Assembly (NCBI GenBank): GCA_902826215.1
Contig: CADEDY010000020.1
Span: 1 to 64,000 of the forward strand
Length of the DNA: 64,000 nt
Source of the DNA: an uncultured Bacteroidota bacterium
GTDB taxonomy: Bacteria > Bacteroidota > Bacteroidia > Flavobacteriales_F > PHOS-HE28
Direction: 5' to 3'
In this document: positions 41,393 to 49,746 of the stretch, piece after piece
How the letters are laid out: every line of letters starts with the position of its first letter
Numbering within the stretch: position 1 is the first letter of the stretch
The notes under the pieces: model-generated
What the model was told of the DNA's origin: nothing
The model's database searches: none
What the model saw: only the letters and a program-made list of their open reading frames with translations
Position numbers and translations under genes: made by a program

Positions 41393-41456
41393 TTGATGGC
41401 CGGAATGACGTTGACGCCCGGAATGACGTCGATGGCCGGAATGACGTTGAGCTTGG
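41385..41456. repeat. Four 18-bp tandem repeats
   Basis: Unit GAATGACGTTGATGGCCG repeated four times (41385, 41403, 41421, 41439); the last unit is diverged. The unit begins with the end of the neighbouring inverted repeat, so the array probably arose by slippage from it. Unit length 18 is a multiple of 3, but no gene is coded here. Confidence 0.85.
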
Positions 41457-41470
41457 AACGATGCCTGTCT

Positions 41471-44041
41471 TCAGAACAACAAGTTATTCGTATTGCCATA
41501 CGGCCTGCGCTGCTCGAACTTCAGATCGCGCAGGATACTGGCCTTCACGTTGATGCGCACGCTGAAACTCTTGCGGATCCCGAGGGGGATCACATTCAGG
41601 TTGAACTCCCAGCAATGGAGGTCCCAGTAAAGGTTGAGGCTCGTTGGTGTCCACTCTTCCGCTTTCAGGTCGTAGCCACTGCTGAAGCCGAGCTTCCAGT
41701 ATTTGAACACATTGAGGTCGCCGTTGAAGAGCACGCTCTGGCGTTGCGTTTCGGTGAAGTCGTTGCCCGCGTAGCTGCGGCTGATGTCGTAGCTGTAGCT
41801 CACGCCCAAGCGCCACGGTAGGCTGAAGTTGATGCGCGCGCCCTTGCTCGGGTCGCTCTCTTCCACCACTTGCTGATCGTTCGAAGGTGTGGAGGTACTG
41901 AGCGCTTGGCCATACTTGCGGCTCTTCAGATCGAAGCCGGCAGCGACGTTGGTGTAGGTCATGCGGGCAAGCTTCCCGCTCACGGAACGCTCGCTGCGGT
42001 CGATGCGCTGGCCCAGTTCGTTCACCGCATACGGGTCCCAAAGGCTGTTGAAGTTCACATTCAACTTGTTGAAGAACGCTGTACGTGCGGAGATGCTCAC
42101 CGGTGACCAACGCACGCTGTCTTTGAGGAAATCGTAGTTGGTAGTGACCCCGACGAAGTCGAAGAGCTTGATCTTCTTCAGTTGCAGCGCGTCGGACACG
42201 CCAGCACTGTCGGCCATGGCCTTGCCATCGCGCACCTTGGCCTCGAGGTTCTGGATCAGGCCGAGGTTGAGGGTGCCACTTTCGCTGGTGGTGGGCTGGC
42301 CGTAAATGCCGAGATCGAATGGCGAGTACCCACTTGTTGCCCCGTTTATGCCGAAGGGACCTTCGATCCGGGTGCTGCGATCGGGTTGGTAGTTGATGCC
42401 CGCGCTCGGCGTGATCACGTGGCGGATGGCCCGGATGCGCTTGCCCCGGAAGGTGTACATGCCGTAGATCTTGGTGGTGAGTGTGGCACCCATGCTCCAA
42501 TCGAAGGGCGCGGCGAATTTGGCGATGGTGTCGGTGACGGTGTAGGTGGTATCGGCATCGCTGATCACTGTCTTTCGCAGTTGATCGAAGTACATGCGAT
42601 CGGTGATGCGCACTTCGGGGTTGAGCGAGAAGAACCGGTTCTTGATGGTGGTGGTGACGGCGGCGGTGTGGCGCAGGCCGTTGCGCATGTTGCCAGCGAG
42701 GGTGCCGAGGTTGCTGAAGGAAAGTTGATCCTCGGTGGTGCTCAACCGGTTGTCAAAATTGGTGGTCCAATTCACCCCGATCTGGTCGTAGAAACGCGGG
42801 GTTGCGCCCACAGGCCGCAGCTCTTGGAAAGGGAAGATCCGCTGCACGTTGAAAGTGACGGAAGGCAGGGTGATGTCGAAGGTGCGGTTGATGGTATTCT
42901 GGCTGTGGCGCATGTTCACCGCGAGGGTGTACGGCTTGCCCGGCCACAGGTGCGTCCACGCGATATTGCTCTGGAAGGTGTTGCTGAGGTAGTCGACGGT
43001 GGTGCTGTTGAAGTTGTTGGTGAAGTTCTGGCTGGTGCCCACGTTCACACTGGCGCTGAAGCGATCGGTGAGGCTGGCCTTGGGGTCAACGAGGTGGTTC
43101 CAACGGATGAAGAAGTTGCGCTGTCGGCTGAAGTCGGGGAACTCCGGATCGCTGTTGAGCAGGGTGCTGTAGCTCAGGTCCAGGTTGCCGCCGAAGCGGT
43201 AACGGCTCTTGTAGCGGGTGCCCGCCCGCAAGGCCCAGCTGCCCCGGCTGTAGATGTCGCCGGTGAGCTGCAGATCCATGTGATCGCTGATGGGCATGTA
43301 CCAACCGCCGTTCAGCAGGTAGTACCCCCGGCTTTGGTCATTGCCCCAGGTGGGGATGAGCACACCGCTGCTGCCGCCCTTGGCGTTGGGGAAGAGGCCG
43401 AAGGGCAGGGCGAGCGGGGTGGGCACCTTGCCGATCTTCATGTAGGCGGGCCCGGCCACGATCTTCTTGTCGGGGATCACGATCATGCGGCTCACCTTGA
43501 AATGGTAGTGCGGCTTAGGCCGGTCGCAGGTGGTGAGCATGCCGCCCATGCTGTGCACTTCGCCGTTGGAATGCCGTTTGCTCAGGTTGGCGCTCACCCA
43601 GCTCTCCTGTTCCTGGGTGCGCACCTGGCGGATCAGCCCCTGCTTGGTCTTGAAGTTGTACCGGATGCTGTCGGCCTCGATGGTGGTGCCGTCCTGTACG
43701 AATTGCGGTTTGCCGGCCACCACCCCGGCGCTGTCCAACGCACCAAAGGCCTGTGCTTCTTCGTTCTTGAAGCTGAAGACGATGCGGTCGGCGGTGAGTT
43801 GCACGGAGCCATAGTCCACTGTTGCACCACCAAAGAGGTACACGGTTTGCTCGGCGACATCGTACCGCATGCTGTCGCGGGCACCATAGGTCACTTCACC
43901 CTGTAAGGTCTGCGCAATACCCCCTGACCACAGGCACATCAACAGGAACGTGATGAAAACTGCACCGATCGTGGGTTTCCTGCACCTGCACCACCCCCTA
44001 GTTTCGCACCGTATGGGCGTGGAGCAGTGCATTTCCGTCAT
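41471..44041 (-). CDS. lptD: LPS-assembly outer-membrane protein LptD-like
   Basis: 856 residues from the ATG at 44041; the exact start is uncertain (44032 or a non-ATG codon near 43970 also fit). The signal peptide candidate is AVFITFLLMCLWSGGIAQ. An N-terminal OstA-like beta-jellyroll (residues 60-180: YLFGGATVDYGSVQLTADRI, MLTTCDRPKPHYHFKVSRM) precedes a large barrel of about 26 amphipathic strands (many Tyr/Arg-flanked strands, LQLTGDIYSRGSWALRAGTRY) ending in PYGNTNNLLF. This matches the Bacteroidota LptD family, which inserts lipopolysaccharide in the outer leaflet. An OstA-like partner is at 53539. Confidence 0.88.
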   Translation of the reverse strand: MTEMHCSTPIRCETRGWCRCRKPTIGAVFITFLLMCLWSGGIAQTLQGEVTYGARDSMRYDVAEQTVYLFGGATVDYGSVQLTADRIVFSFKNEEAQAFGALDSAGVVAGKPQFVQDGTTIEADSIRYNFKTKQGLIRQVRTQEQESWVSANLSKRHSNGEVHSMGGMLTTCDRPKPHYHFKVSRMIVIPDKKIVAGPAYMKIGKVPTPLALPFGLFPNAKGGSSGVLIPTWGNDQSRGYYLLNGGWYMPISDHMDLQLTGDIYSRGSWALRAGTRYKSRYRFGGNLDLSYSTLLNSDPEFPDFSRQRNFFIRWNHLVDPKASLTDRFSASVNVGTSQNFTNNFNSTTVDYLSNTFQSNIAWTHLWPGKPYTLAVNMRHSQNTINRTFDITLPSVTFNVQRIFPFQELRPVGATPRFYDQIGVNWTTNFDNRLSTTEDQLSFSNLGTLAGNMRNGLRHTAAVTTTIKNRFFSLNPEVRITDRMYFDQLRKTVISDADTTYTVTDTIAKFAAPFDWSMGATLTTKIYGMYTFRGKRIRAIRHVITPSAGINYQPDRSTRIEGPFGINGATSGYSPFDLGIYGQPTTSESGTLNLGLIQNLEAKVRDGKAMADSAGVSDALQLKKIKLFDFVGVTTNYDFLKDSVRWSPVSISARTAFFNKLNVNFNSLWDPYAVNELGQRIDRSERSVSGKLARMTYTNVAAGFDLKSRKYGQALSTSTPSNDQQVVEESDPSKGARINFSLPWRLGVSYSYDISRSYAGNDFTETQRQSVLFNGDLNVFKYWKLGFSSGYDLKAEEWTPTSLNLYWDLHCWEFNLNVIPLGIRKSFSVRINVKASILRDLKFEQRRPYGNTNNLLF

Positions 44042-44099
44042 GGACAAGGAGGATCGCCGGTCGGCGGGGCCGAAAAGTAACCAACGGCCGTGGGGTGCC

Positions 44100-45290
44100 A
44101 TGGTCCGCAGGGCAATGGGTTGGAAACTCGTGGTCGTTGCCAGCCTGTTATGGGTTGGAATGGGCCTCGCGCAAGCGCAAACACCGGGCCGCGATCCCAA
44201 CCGCATCCGCACAGTGGTGCTCGACGCCGGGCACGGTGGTAAGGACCCCGGCAACTTGGGCACCGGCCGGTACAAGACCACCGAGAAGCACATCTCGCTG
44301 AACGTGGCCAAGCTGGTGGGCAAATACATCACCGAGACCTACCCGGACGTGAAGGTGATCTACACCCGCGACGACGACACCTTCATCGAGCTGAAGGAAC
44401 GATGCAACATCGCCAACAAGGCCAAGGCCGATGTCTTCATCAGCATCCACTGCAACGCCAACGACAACAAGGACCCGCACGGCTGCGAGACGTACGTGAT
44501 GGGGCTGCACAAGACCGAGGCGAACATGAAGGTGGCACAGAAGGAGAACGCATCCATCCTCTTGGAAGATGGTCACGAGCTGAGGTACGATGGCTACGAC
44601 CCGAAGGACCCGGAGAGCATCATCGCCTTGAGCTTGCGCCAGAACACGCACCTGGACCTGAGCCTGCTCCTGAGTTCCCTCATCCAGAAACAGTTCAAAG
44701 AGCGCGTCGGTCGCCCGGATCGTGGGGTGAAGCAGGCGGGCTTCCTCGTGATCAGCTACAACACCATGCCCAGCGTGCTCGTGGAGCTCGGTTTCCTCAC
44801 CAACGCGAACGAAGAGGACTACCTGCAGAAGGCCGAAGGGCAGGACTTTATGGCCAGCGCCATCTACCGGGCATTCAAGGAGTACAAGGCCACTGTGGAA
44901 GGGGCAGGTTCCAAAGAGCCGGTGTACCAAGCACCGGATCCGGTGAAAGAGCCGGTGGTGGTGAAGGAGGATCCCAAGCCCGTGAAAGAAGACCCGAAGC
45001 CGGTGAAGGAGAACAATGCGTCGTCGGTCGTGTTCAAAGTACAGATCGCCACCAGCAGCAAACGCATCGCCACGACACCGAAGAACTTCAATGGCATGGA
45101 AGGCGTGGAGGAGCACCAAGGGGCGGGCTTGTACAAGTACACGGTGGGTGCCGAACGCACCTTGGCCGGTGCACGTGGCTTGCAAGAGACCTGTAGGGCC
45201 AAGGGCTACGACGGTTGTTTCATTGTCGCCTTCAAGGATGGAACCCGGATCGGCTTGCAGGAAGCCCTTACTTTAGCCGAAGCCCCATAG
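44100..45290 (+). CDS. N-acetylmuramoyl-L-alanine amidase (Amidase_3)
   Basis: 396 residues from the ATG at 44100, where signal peptide MVRRAMGWKLVVVASLLWVGMGLAQAQ begins. Zinc ligands and catalytic residues of AmiC/CwlM type are present: VVLDAGHGGKDPG (His), ELKERCNIANK (Glu, near residue 95), ISIHCNAN (His, near 115), and VLVELGFLTNANE (catalytic Glu, near 225). After residue 265 a Pro/Lys/Glu linker (VKEDPKPVKED) leads to a SPOR-like domain (VFKVQIATSSKRIATTPKNF). It cleaves the bond between N-acetylmuramic acid and the stem peptide at division or turnover. The start is divergent from lptD. Confidence 0.92.
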   Translation: MVRRAMGWKLVVVASLLWVGMGLAQAQTPGRDPNRIRTVVLDAGHGGKDPGNLGTGRYKTTEKHISLNVAKLVGKYITETYPDVKVIYTRDDDTFIELKERCNIANKAKADVFISIHCNANDNKDPHGCETYVMGLHKTEANMKVAQKENASILLEDGHELRYDGYDPKDPESIIALSLRQNTHLDLSLLLSSLIQKQFKERVGRPDRGVKQAGFLVISYNTMPSVLVELGFLTNANEEDYLQKAEGQDFMASAIYRAFKEYKATVEGAGSKEPVYQAPDPVKEPVVVKEDPKPVKEDPKPVKENNASSVVFKVQIATSSKRIATTPKNFNGMEGVEEHQGAGLYKYTVGAERTLAGARGLQETCRAKGYDGCFIVAFKDGTRIGLQEALTLAEAP

Positions 45291-45299
45291 GTTGCTTTT

Positions 45300-46316
45300 A
45301 TGAAGATCAAGAAGGAGTACACCATTGTCGCACTGGTCCTAGGGGGCCTTGGACTCCTCATCTTCGGGGTCAACTTCCTCAAAGGGTTGGACCTCTTCCA
45401 GAAGCGCAACGTCTACCACGTCGTCTACAACGATGTATCGGGTGTAACGGGTGCCAGCCCGGTCTACTACAACGGTTATAAGGTCGGTCAGGTCATCGGT
45501 ACCAAGTTGGCGCTCGATGGTAGGGGCCGCATCGTGGTCAGCTTCCAGGTCAACGAAGACCGCTTGAAGATCCCGAAGGATACCAAGGTGCAGATCTACA
45601 GCGCCGACCTCTTCACCCGGGCGATCCAGTTGCAGATGGGTACAAGTACAGAACTCGCGCAGGCTGGAGATACCCTGATCGGTGATGCACAGCTCAGCCT
45701 CACCGATGCCGTGGGCCAGCAGATCGATCCGCTCAAGGCGAAGGCCGAGAACATGATCGCCTCCATCGATTCGGTCCTCAATTCATTCCAGGATCTGCTG
45801 AATCCTCAGGCAGTAAGCGACATCGACAGCAGCTTCACCAGCGTGCGCGATGCCCTCGCTAGCCTGAGCCGCACGGCCGAGCGCTTGGATCGCTTGGTCG
45901 CCGTGGAAAGTGTCACGCTCACCGCCACGCTCAACAACATGGAGACCGTGAGCGCCACCCTCGCCCGCAACAGCGACGAGATGGACCACATCTTCAACAA
46001 CCTGGATACGCTCACCAAGGAACTCGCTCAAGGCCGCTTGCGTCAGGTGATGGACGAACTCGCGCTCACCAGTGCCGAGTTGAAGAAAGCAGCGGTGAGC
46101 CTCAACAGCGGTGAAGGCACCATGGGCAAGATGCTGCACGACGACAGCCTCTACACCAATTTGAACCAAGCGAGCCGGGATCTGGACCTCCTGTTGGAAG
46201 ACCTGCGCTTGAATCCGAACCGCTACCTCTCCATATTCGGCAAGAAGGACCGTCTGCCCAAGTTGAGCAATGCGGACATCGAACGTATCGGCAAGGTGAT
46301 CGACGAGAAGAAGTGA
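45300..46316 (+). CDS. MlaD-family (MCE domain) protein
   Basis: 338 residues. One N-terminal anchor (IVALVLGGLGLLIFGVNFLKG), then an MCE domain (NVYHVVYNDVSGVTGASPVYYNGYKVGQV, residues 35-110) and a long helical part (near 130-320) with repeated Leu/Ala/Thr heptads (LNNMETVSATLARNSDEMD). It ends IGKVIDEKK. MCE proteins transport phospholipids between membranes. It lies 10 bp after the amidase and overlaps the next gene at GTGA, so all three may be co-transcribed. No MlaE/F genes are nearby, although they may lie elsewhere. Confidence 0.9.
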   Translation: MKIKKEYTIVALVLGGLGLLIFGVNFLKGLDLFQKRNVYHVVYNDVSGVTGASPVYYNGYKVGQVIGTKLALDGRGRIVVSFQVNEDRLKIPKDTKVQIYSADLFTRAIQLQMGTSTELAQAGDTLIGDAQLSLTDAVGQQIDPLKAKAENMIASIDSVLNSFQDLLNPQAVSDIDSSFTSVRDALASLSRTAERLDRLVAVESVTLTATLNNMETVSATLARNSDEMDHIFNNLDTLTKELAQGRLRQVMDELALTSAELKKAAVSLNSGEGTMGKMLHDDSLYTNLNQASRDLDLLLEDLRLNPNRYLSIFGKKDRLPKLSNADIERIGKVIDEKK

Positions 46317-46318
46317 CC

Positions 46319-47644
46319 ATGGGCATCGCCAACATCGTCTTCCTTGTGGTGCTCGCGGCTGCGGTGCTGGTCTTCGCGAGCAACATCCGGAAGCTGGTGC
46401 GCAACATCAACCTGGGCAAGGACGAACAGCGCAACGACCGGAAGGGCGAACGTTGGGCCACCATGGCTCGGGTAGCCTTGGGGCAGAGCAAGATGGTGGT
46501 GCGCCCGGTGCCCGGCATTCTGCACGTATTGGTCTATGCGGGCTTCGTCATCATCAACATCGAAGTGCTGGAGATCGTCATCGATGGTGTCTTCGGCACG
46601 CACCGCGTCTTCGCCTTCCTCGGTGGCTTCTACGACCTCCTCATCGCCAGCTTCGAAGTGCTCGCGTTGTTGGTGCTCGTGGCCTGCGTCATCTTCCTCA
46701 TCCGTCGCGAAGGGCTCCGCCTCCAACGGTTCTGGGGAAAGGAAATGGCGGGCTGGCCGCGGAGCGACGCGAGCATCATCCTTGTCATGGAGATCCTCTT
46801 GATGGGGGCCTTCCTCAAGCTGAACGCCACCGATCAAGTGTTGGCAGCGCGTGGCGTGGGGCACTACATCGTCGCGGGTAGTTACCCGGTGAGCACATGG
46901 TTGCGCCCCTTCTTCGAAGGCATGAGCGACGGGACCCTGATCGCCTTCGAGCGGACCTATTGGTGGTTCCACATCGTCGGCATCCTCGCCTTCCTCAACT
47001 ACCTACCGTACAGCAAGCACCTGCATATTCTGCTCGCCTTCCCGAATACGTGGTACAGCAAGCTGAAGCCCAAGACCGAGATCGCGAACATGGAACGCGT
47101 CACCGGTGAAGTGCGCAGCATGATGGATCTGAGCATCGCGCCACCCGAGCCTTCACCTGCCCGTATCGTTGCCGGGGTCGAGGTACCCGAACGCTTCGGT
47201 GCCAAGGACATCTTCGACCTCAGTTGGAAGAGCTTGATGGACGCATTCAGCTGTACCGAATGTGGCCGTTGCACGAGCGAATGTCCGGCGAACCTCACCG
47301 GCAAATTGCTGAGCCCGCGCAAGATCATGATGGACACCCGCGATCGCGCTGCGGAGATCGGCAAGGCCATCGACAAGAACGGCAAGTGGGAGGACGATGG
47401 CAACAGCCTCCACAGCCGCATCACCGAAGAAGAATTGTGGGCCTGCACCACCTGCAACGCCTGCACCCAGGCTTGCCCGGTCAACATCGACCCGGTCAAC
47501 ATCATCATGGAAATGCGCCGCTACCTGGTGATGGAGGAAAGCAAGACCCGCCCCGCACTGACCGGCATGTTCAACAACGTGGAGAACAACGGCGCGCCAT
47601 GGGCGTTCGGTTCGGACAAACGGATGGAATGGACGGAGTCATGA
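46319..47644 (+). CDS. Membrane-anchored (4Fe-4S)x2 electron-transfer protein
   Basis: 441 residues from the ATG at 46319 (MGIANIVFLVVLAAAVLVFA). About six membrane helices carry histidines (GRKMHILVYAG-like stretch ILHVLVYAGF, WWFHIVGILAF), as in cytochrome b-type or HdrE-like subunits. The C-terminal part holds two 4Fe-4S clusters: CTECGRCTSECPANLTGK (near residue 313) and CTTCNACTQACPVNID (near 385). With the following CCG-domain gene it forms a DE-type heterodisulfide-reductase-like or GlpC-like pair that moves electrons between the quinone pool and a soluble donor. Confidence 0.88.
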   Translation: MGIANIVFLVVLAAAVLVFASNIRKLVRNINLGKDEQRNDRKGERWATMARVALGQSKMVVRPVPGILHVLVYAGFVIINIEVLEIVIDGVFGTHRVFAFLGGFYDLLIASFEVLALLVLVACVIFLIRREGLRLQRFWGKEMAGWPRSDASIILVMEILLMGAFLKLNATDQVLAARGVGHYIVAGSYPVSTWLRPFFEGMSDGTLIAFERTYWWFHIVGILAFLNYLPYSKHLHILLAFPNTWYSKLKPKTEIANMERVTGEVRSMMDLSIAPPEPSPARIVAGVEVPERFGAKDIFDLSWKSLMDAFSCTECGRCTSECPANLTGKLLSPRKIMMDTRDRAAEIGKAIDKNGKWEDDGNSLHSRITEEELWACTTCNACTQACPVNIDPVNIIMEMRRYLVMEESKTRPALTGMFNNVENNGAPWAFGSDKRMEWTES

Positions 47645-47702
47645 TGGTCGCAACCAGGAACGACGTAGCGTCGACCCACCGGGTCGACATGATCTGATCA
47701 CC
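47645..47702 (+). promoter_or_regulatory. 58-bp spacer with 8-bp palindrome
   Basis: GTCGACCC-ACC-GGGTCGAC (47670-47688) is a perfect hairpin between two co-oriented Fe-S genes. It could attenuate the downstream gene or be a protein-binding site. Confidence 0.4.
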
Positions 47703-48491
47703 ATGGAACCATTGAACATCCGCACCATGGCCGAATTCGCCGCCGCAGGCGAAGTACCGGAAGTCCTGTTCTGGGTGGGCTGCGCAGGATCGTTCGATGA
47801 TCGTGCGAAGAAGATCACGAAAGCGTTCGTGCGCATCCTTAACGCGGCCAACGTCAAGTTCGCGATCCTCGGTCAAGAGGAAAGCTGCACAGGTGATCCG
47901 GCCCGTCGCGCAGGCAACGAGTTCCTGTTCCAGATGCAGGCCTTGCAGAATGTCACCGTGCTGAACGGCTATGGCGTGAAGCGCATCGTGACGGCTTGTC
48001 CACATTGCTTCAACACCTTGAAGAACGAATACCCGGCGCTCGGTGGTAGCTACGAAGTGCTGCACCACACGCAGTTCATCAACGCACTCTTGAAGGAAGG
48101 GCGCATCAAGATCGAAGGCGGCAGTTTCGCCGGCAAACGCATCACCTTCCACGACCCGTGCTACCTCGGTCGTGGCAACGGCGAGTACGAAGCCCCGCGT
48201 GAAGTCCTGCTGAAATTGGATGCTGCACTCGTGGAACTGAAACGCAGCAAGCAGAACGGCCTCTGCTGCGGAGCCGGTGGTGCGCAGATGTTCAAGGAAG
48301 CCGAGCCCGGCAACAAGGAAGTGAACATTGAACGCAGCGAAGAAGCCCTCGCCGCCGAGCCGCAGGTCATCGCTGCCGGCTGTCCCTTCTGCAACACCAT
48401 GCTCACCGACGGCGTCAAGCACTTCAACAAGGAAGGCCAAGTCGTGGTGAAGGATATCGCGGAGCTGGTGGCGGAGGCGGGGGAGTTGTGA
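47703..48491 (+). CDS. CCG-domain Fe-S oxidoreductase subunit
   Basis: 262 residues, no membrane helix. The cysteine-rich CCG domain appears twice: VGCAGSFDDRAKKITK/TACPHCFNTLKNEY (near residues 20 and 95) and ITFHDPCYLGRGN/CCGAGGAQMF plus GCPFCNTMLTDGVK (near 145-235). Such repeats bind an unusual noncubane 4Fe-4S cluster in HdrB, GlpC and LutA-type subunits. It partners the membrane subunit encoded at 46319. The metabolic substrate (thiol, glycerol phosphate or lactate) cannot be determined. Confidence 0.9.
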   Translation: MEPLNIRTMAEFAAAGEVPEVLFWVGCAGSFDDRAKKITKAFVRILNAANVKFAILGQEESCTGDPARRAGNEFLFQMQALQNVTVLNGYGVKRIVTACPHCFNTLKNEYPALGGSYEVLHHTQFINALLKEGRIKIEGGSFAGKRITFHDPCYLGRGNGEYEAPREVLLKLDAALVELKRSKQNGLCCGAGGAQMFKEAEPGNKEVNIERSEEALAAEPQVIAAGCPFCNTMLTDGVKHFNKEGQVVVKDIAELVAEAGEL

Positions 48492-48702
48492 TACCTACGC
48501 CTTGGTCAAGAAGCGACCAATTCGTACCGTTCTGGTTGTGGTCAAGCCTGCATTTCTGCTTCAGAGCGCATCACGCTGTCAACTTGAACCAACTTCCGAT
48601 GTTCAACACCATCCTTGCACACCCACCATTTAACGGACGGAATGGCATGATCCAACGATCGGCCCTTTCTTTGCGTTATACAGGTGAACGAATCGGAACG
48701 CC

Positions 48703-49206
48703 ATGACTGCCACAGCCCCTTCCCCCATCAAGCGTCTCGCGGATCTACCAGCACATGCCCGTGTGTGGTTGTACAAGACCGCGCGCGACCTTAGCAACGC
48801 GGAACAGAACCTGGTACGCGATCGCGGTTTCCACTTCACCAGCAACTGGGCAGCACACGGTGCCGCGCTTGATGCTTCGGTGGATGTGTTGCATGATCGC
48901 TTCGTTGTCGTTGCCGTGGACGAGGAACAAGCCAAAGCTTCGGGCTGCAGCATCGACAAGAGCGTAGGCTTCATCAAGCAACTGGAGCACGACCTCAACC
49001 TGATGCTCACCGACCGCATGATCGTGATCTACGAACACGACGACAAGGTCACCAGCTGTCGCTTGCAGGATCTGCCGGAGCTGTTGGCACAAGGTCACCT
49101 CACGGCCGACACCATCGTCTTCGATGATCAAGTGAGCACCGTGGGTGATCTGCGTACACGTTTCCGGGTTCCGCTGCGGAGCACCTGGTTGGAGCGGTAC
49201 CTGTAG
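48703..49206 (+). CDS. Conserved soluble protein of unknown function
   Basis: 167 residues without signal peptide. It starts MTATAPSPIKRLADLPAHARVWLYKT and continues with DLSNAEQNLVRDRG, FTSNWAAHG (near residue 46), RFVVVAVDEEQAKASGCSIDKSVGFI (near 66) and FRVPLRSTWLERYL at the end. I recognise a pattern typical of short Bacteroidota proteins that are sometimes mislabelled ABC transporter ATPases; there is no Walker motif. The role is unknown. Promoter likely within 48492-48702. Confidence 0.75.
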   Translation: MTATAPSPIKRLADLPAHARVWLYKTARDLSNAEQNLVRDRGFHFTSNWAAHGAALDASVDVLHDRFVVVAVDEEQAKASGCSIDKSVGFIKQLEHDLNLMLTDRMIVIYEHDDKVTSCRLQDLPELLAQGHLTADTIVFDDQVSTVGDLRTRFRVPLRSTWLERYL

Positions 49207-49338
49207 GGTTGTTTTGCCGGCCGTCCAACCAGCCACCCCACTGCACTGGATGGACTCATGCCCATTCCCCTCTTGAAAACTCCTGACAGCTCTGGGGCGG
49301 GACCGCACCATTAGCCCCCACCTTCGGCATTCGAAGCC

Positions 49339-49746
49339 ATGCGCAGCGAAGCCGAACGTTGGACAGGTGCTCTTTTGCACGGGTGGGTGGAGATGCTCAC
49401 CCTCTTCGGCATGTTGCTGGTGGCGATGGTGCTCATCGGTTGGTGCTGGAACCGCGGACTGCGCTCTGCGGATCGAGGAGGTCTGGTGCCTTGGCAATTG
49501 CTCGTCACCGCCTATGCACTGGTCTTGATATTGCGGCACTTTCACGGAGACCTCTGGTCATCGATCATCATCGCGGTCGGTGTAGCGTTGGCCGGACTGC
49601 TGGGGCGAACCGGCTCGCACGGAAGCTTGTGGGTGCCGGTGATCCTGCTCGCGGCCTTGCTCGGCTTGGGCCTCAACCTCAGTTTCCTGGTGCTCACGTT
49701 ACTGATCATGCTGGTCCTGCTGTTCAGCGCAGGACGTGGACGATGA
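49339..49746 (+). CDS. Small membrane protein, first gene of the CotH cluster
   Basis: 135 residues with four hydrophobic segments (MLTLFGMLLVAMVLIGWCWN, WQLLVTAYALVLILRHF, SIIIAVGVALAGLL, VILLAALLGLGLNLSFLVLTLLIMLVLLF). No family recognised. Its stop overlaps the CotH start (ATGA), so translation is coupled, and it probably helps place the CotH protein or acts in the same surface process. Confidence 0.75.
   Translation: MRSEAERWTGALLHGWVEMLTLFGMLLVAMVLIGWCWNRGLRSADRGGLVPWQLLVTAYALVLILRHFHGDLWSSIIIAVGVALAGLLGRTGSHGSLWVPVILLAALLGLGLNLSFLVLTLLIMLVLLFSAGRGR

Noticed and set aside
42182-43906. Long open frame antisense to lptD
   Set aside because: It has biased Gly/Val/Ala composition caused by the GC-rich complementary strand, no recognisable motif, and lies entirely within a well-supported gene.
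44148-45185. Antisense frame over the amidase gene
   Set aside because: Leu/His-rich shadow, no motif, overlapping a gene with clear catalytic residues.
48488-48706. Small plus-strand frame overlapping the CCG-domain gene end
   Set aside because: Composition is unlike neighbouring genes, and it overlaps the start of the next clear gene; it is probably spacer.
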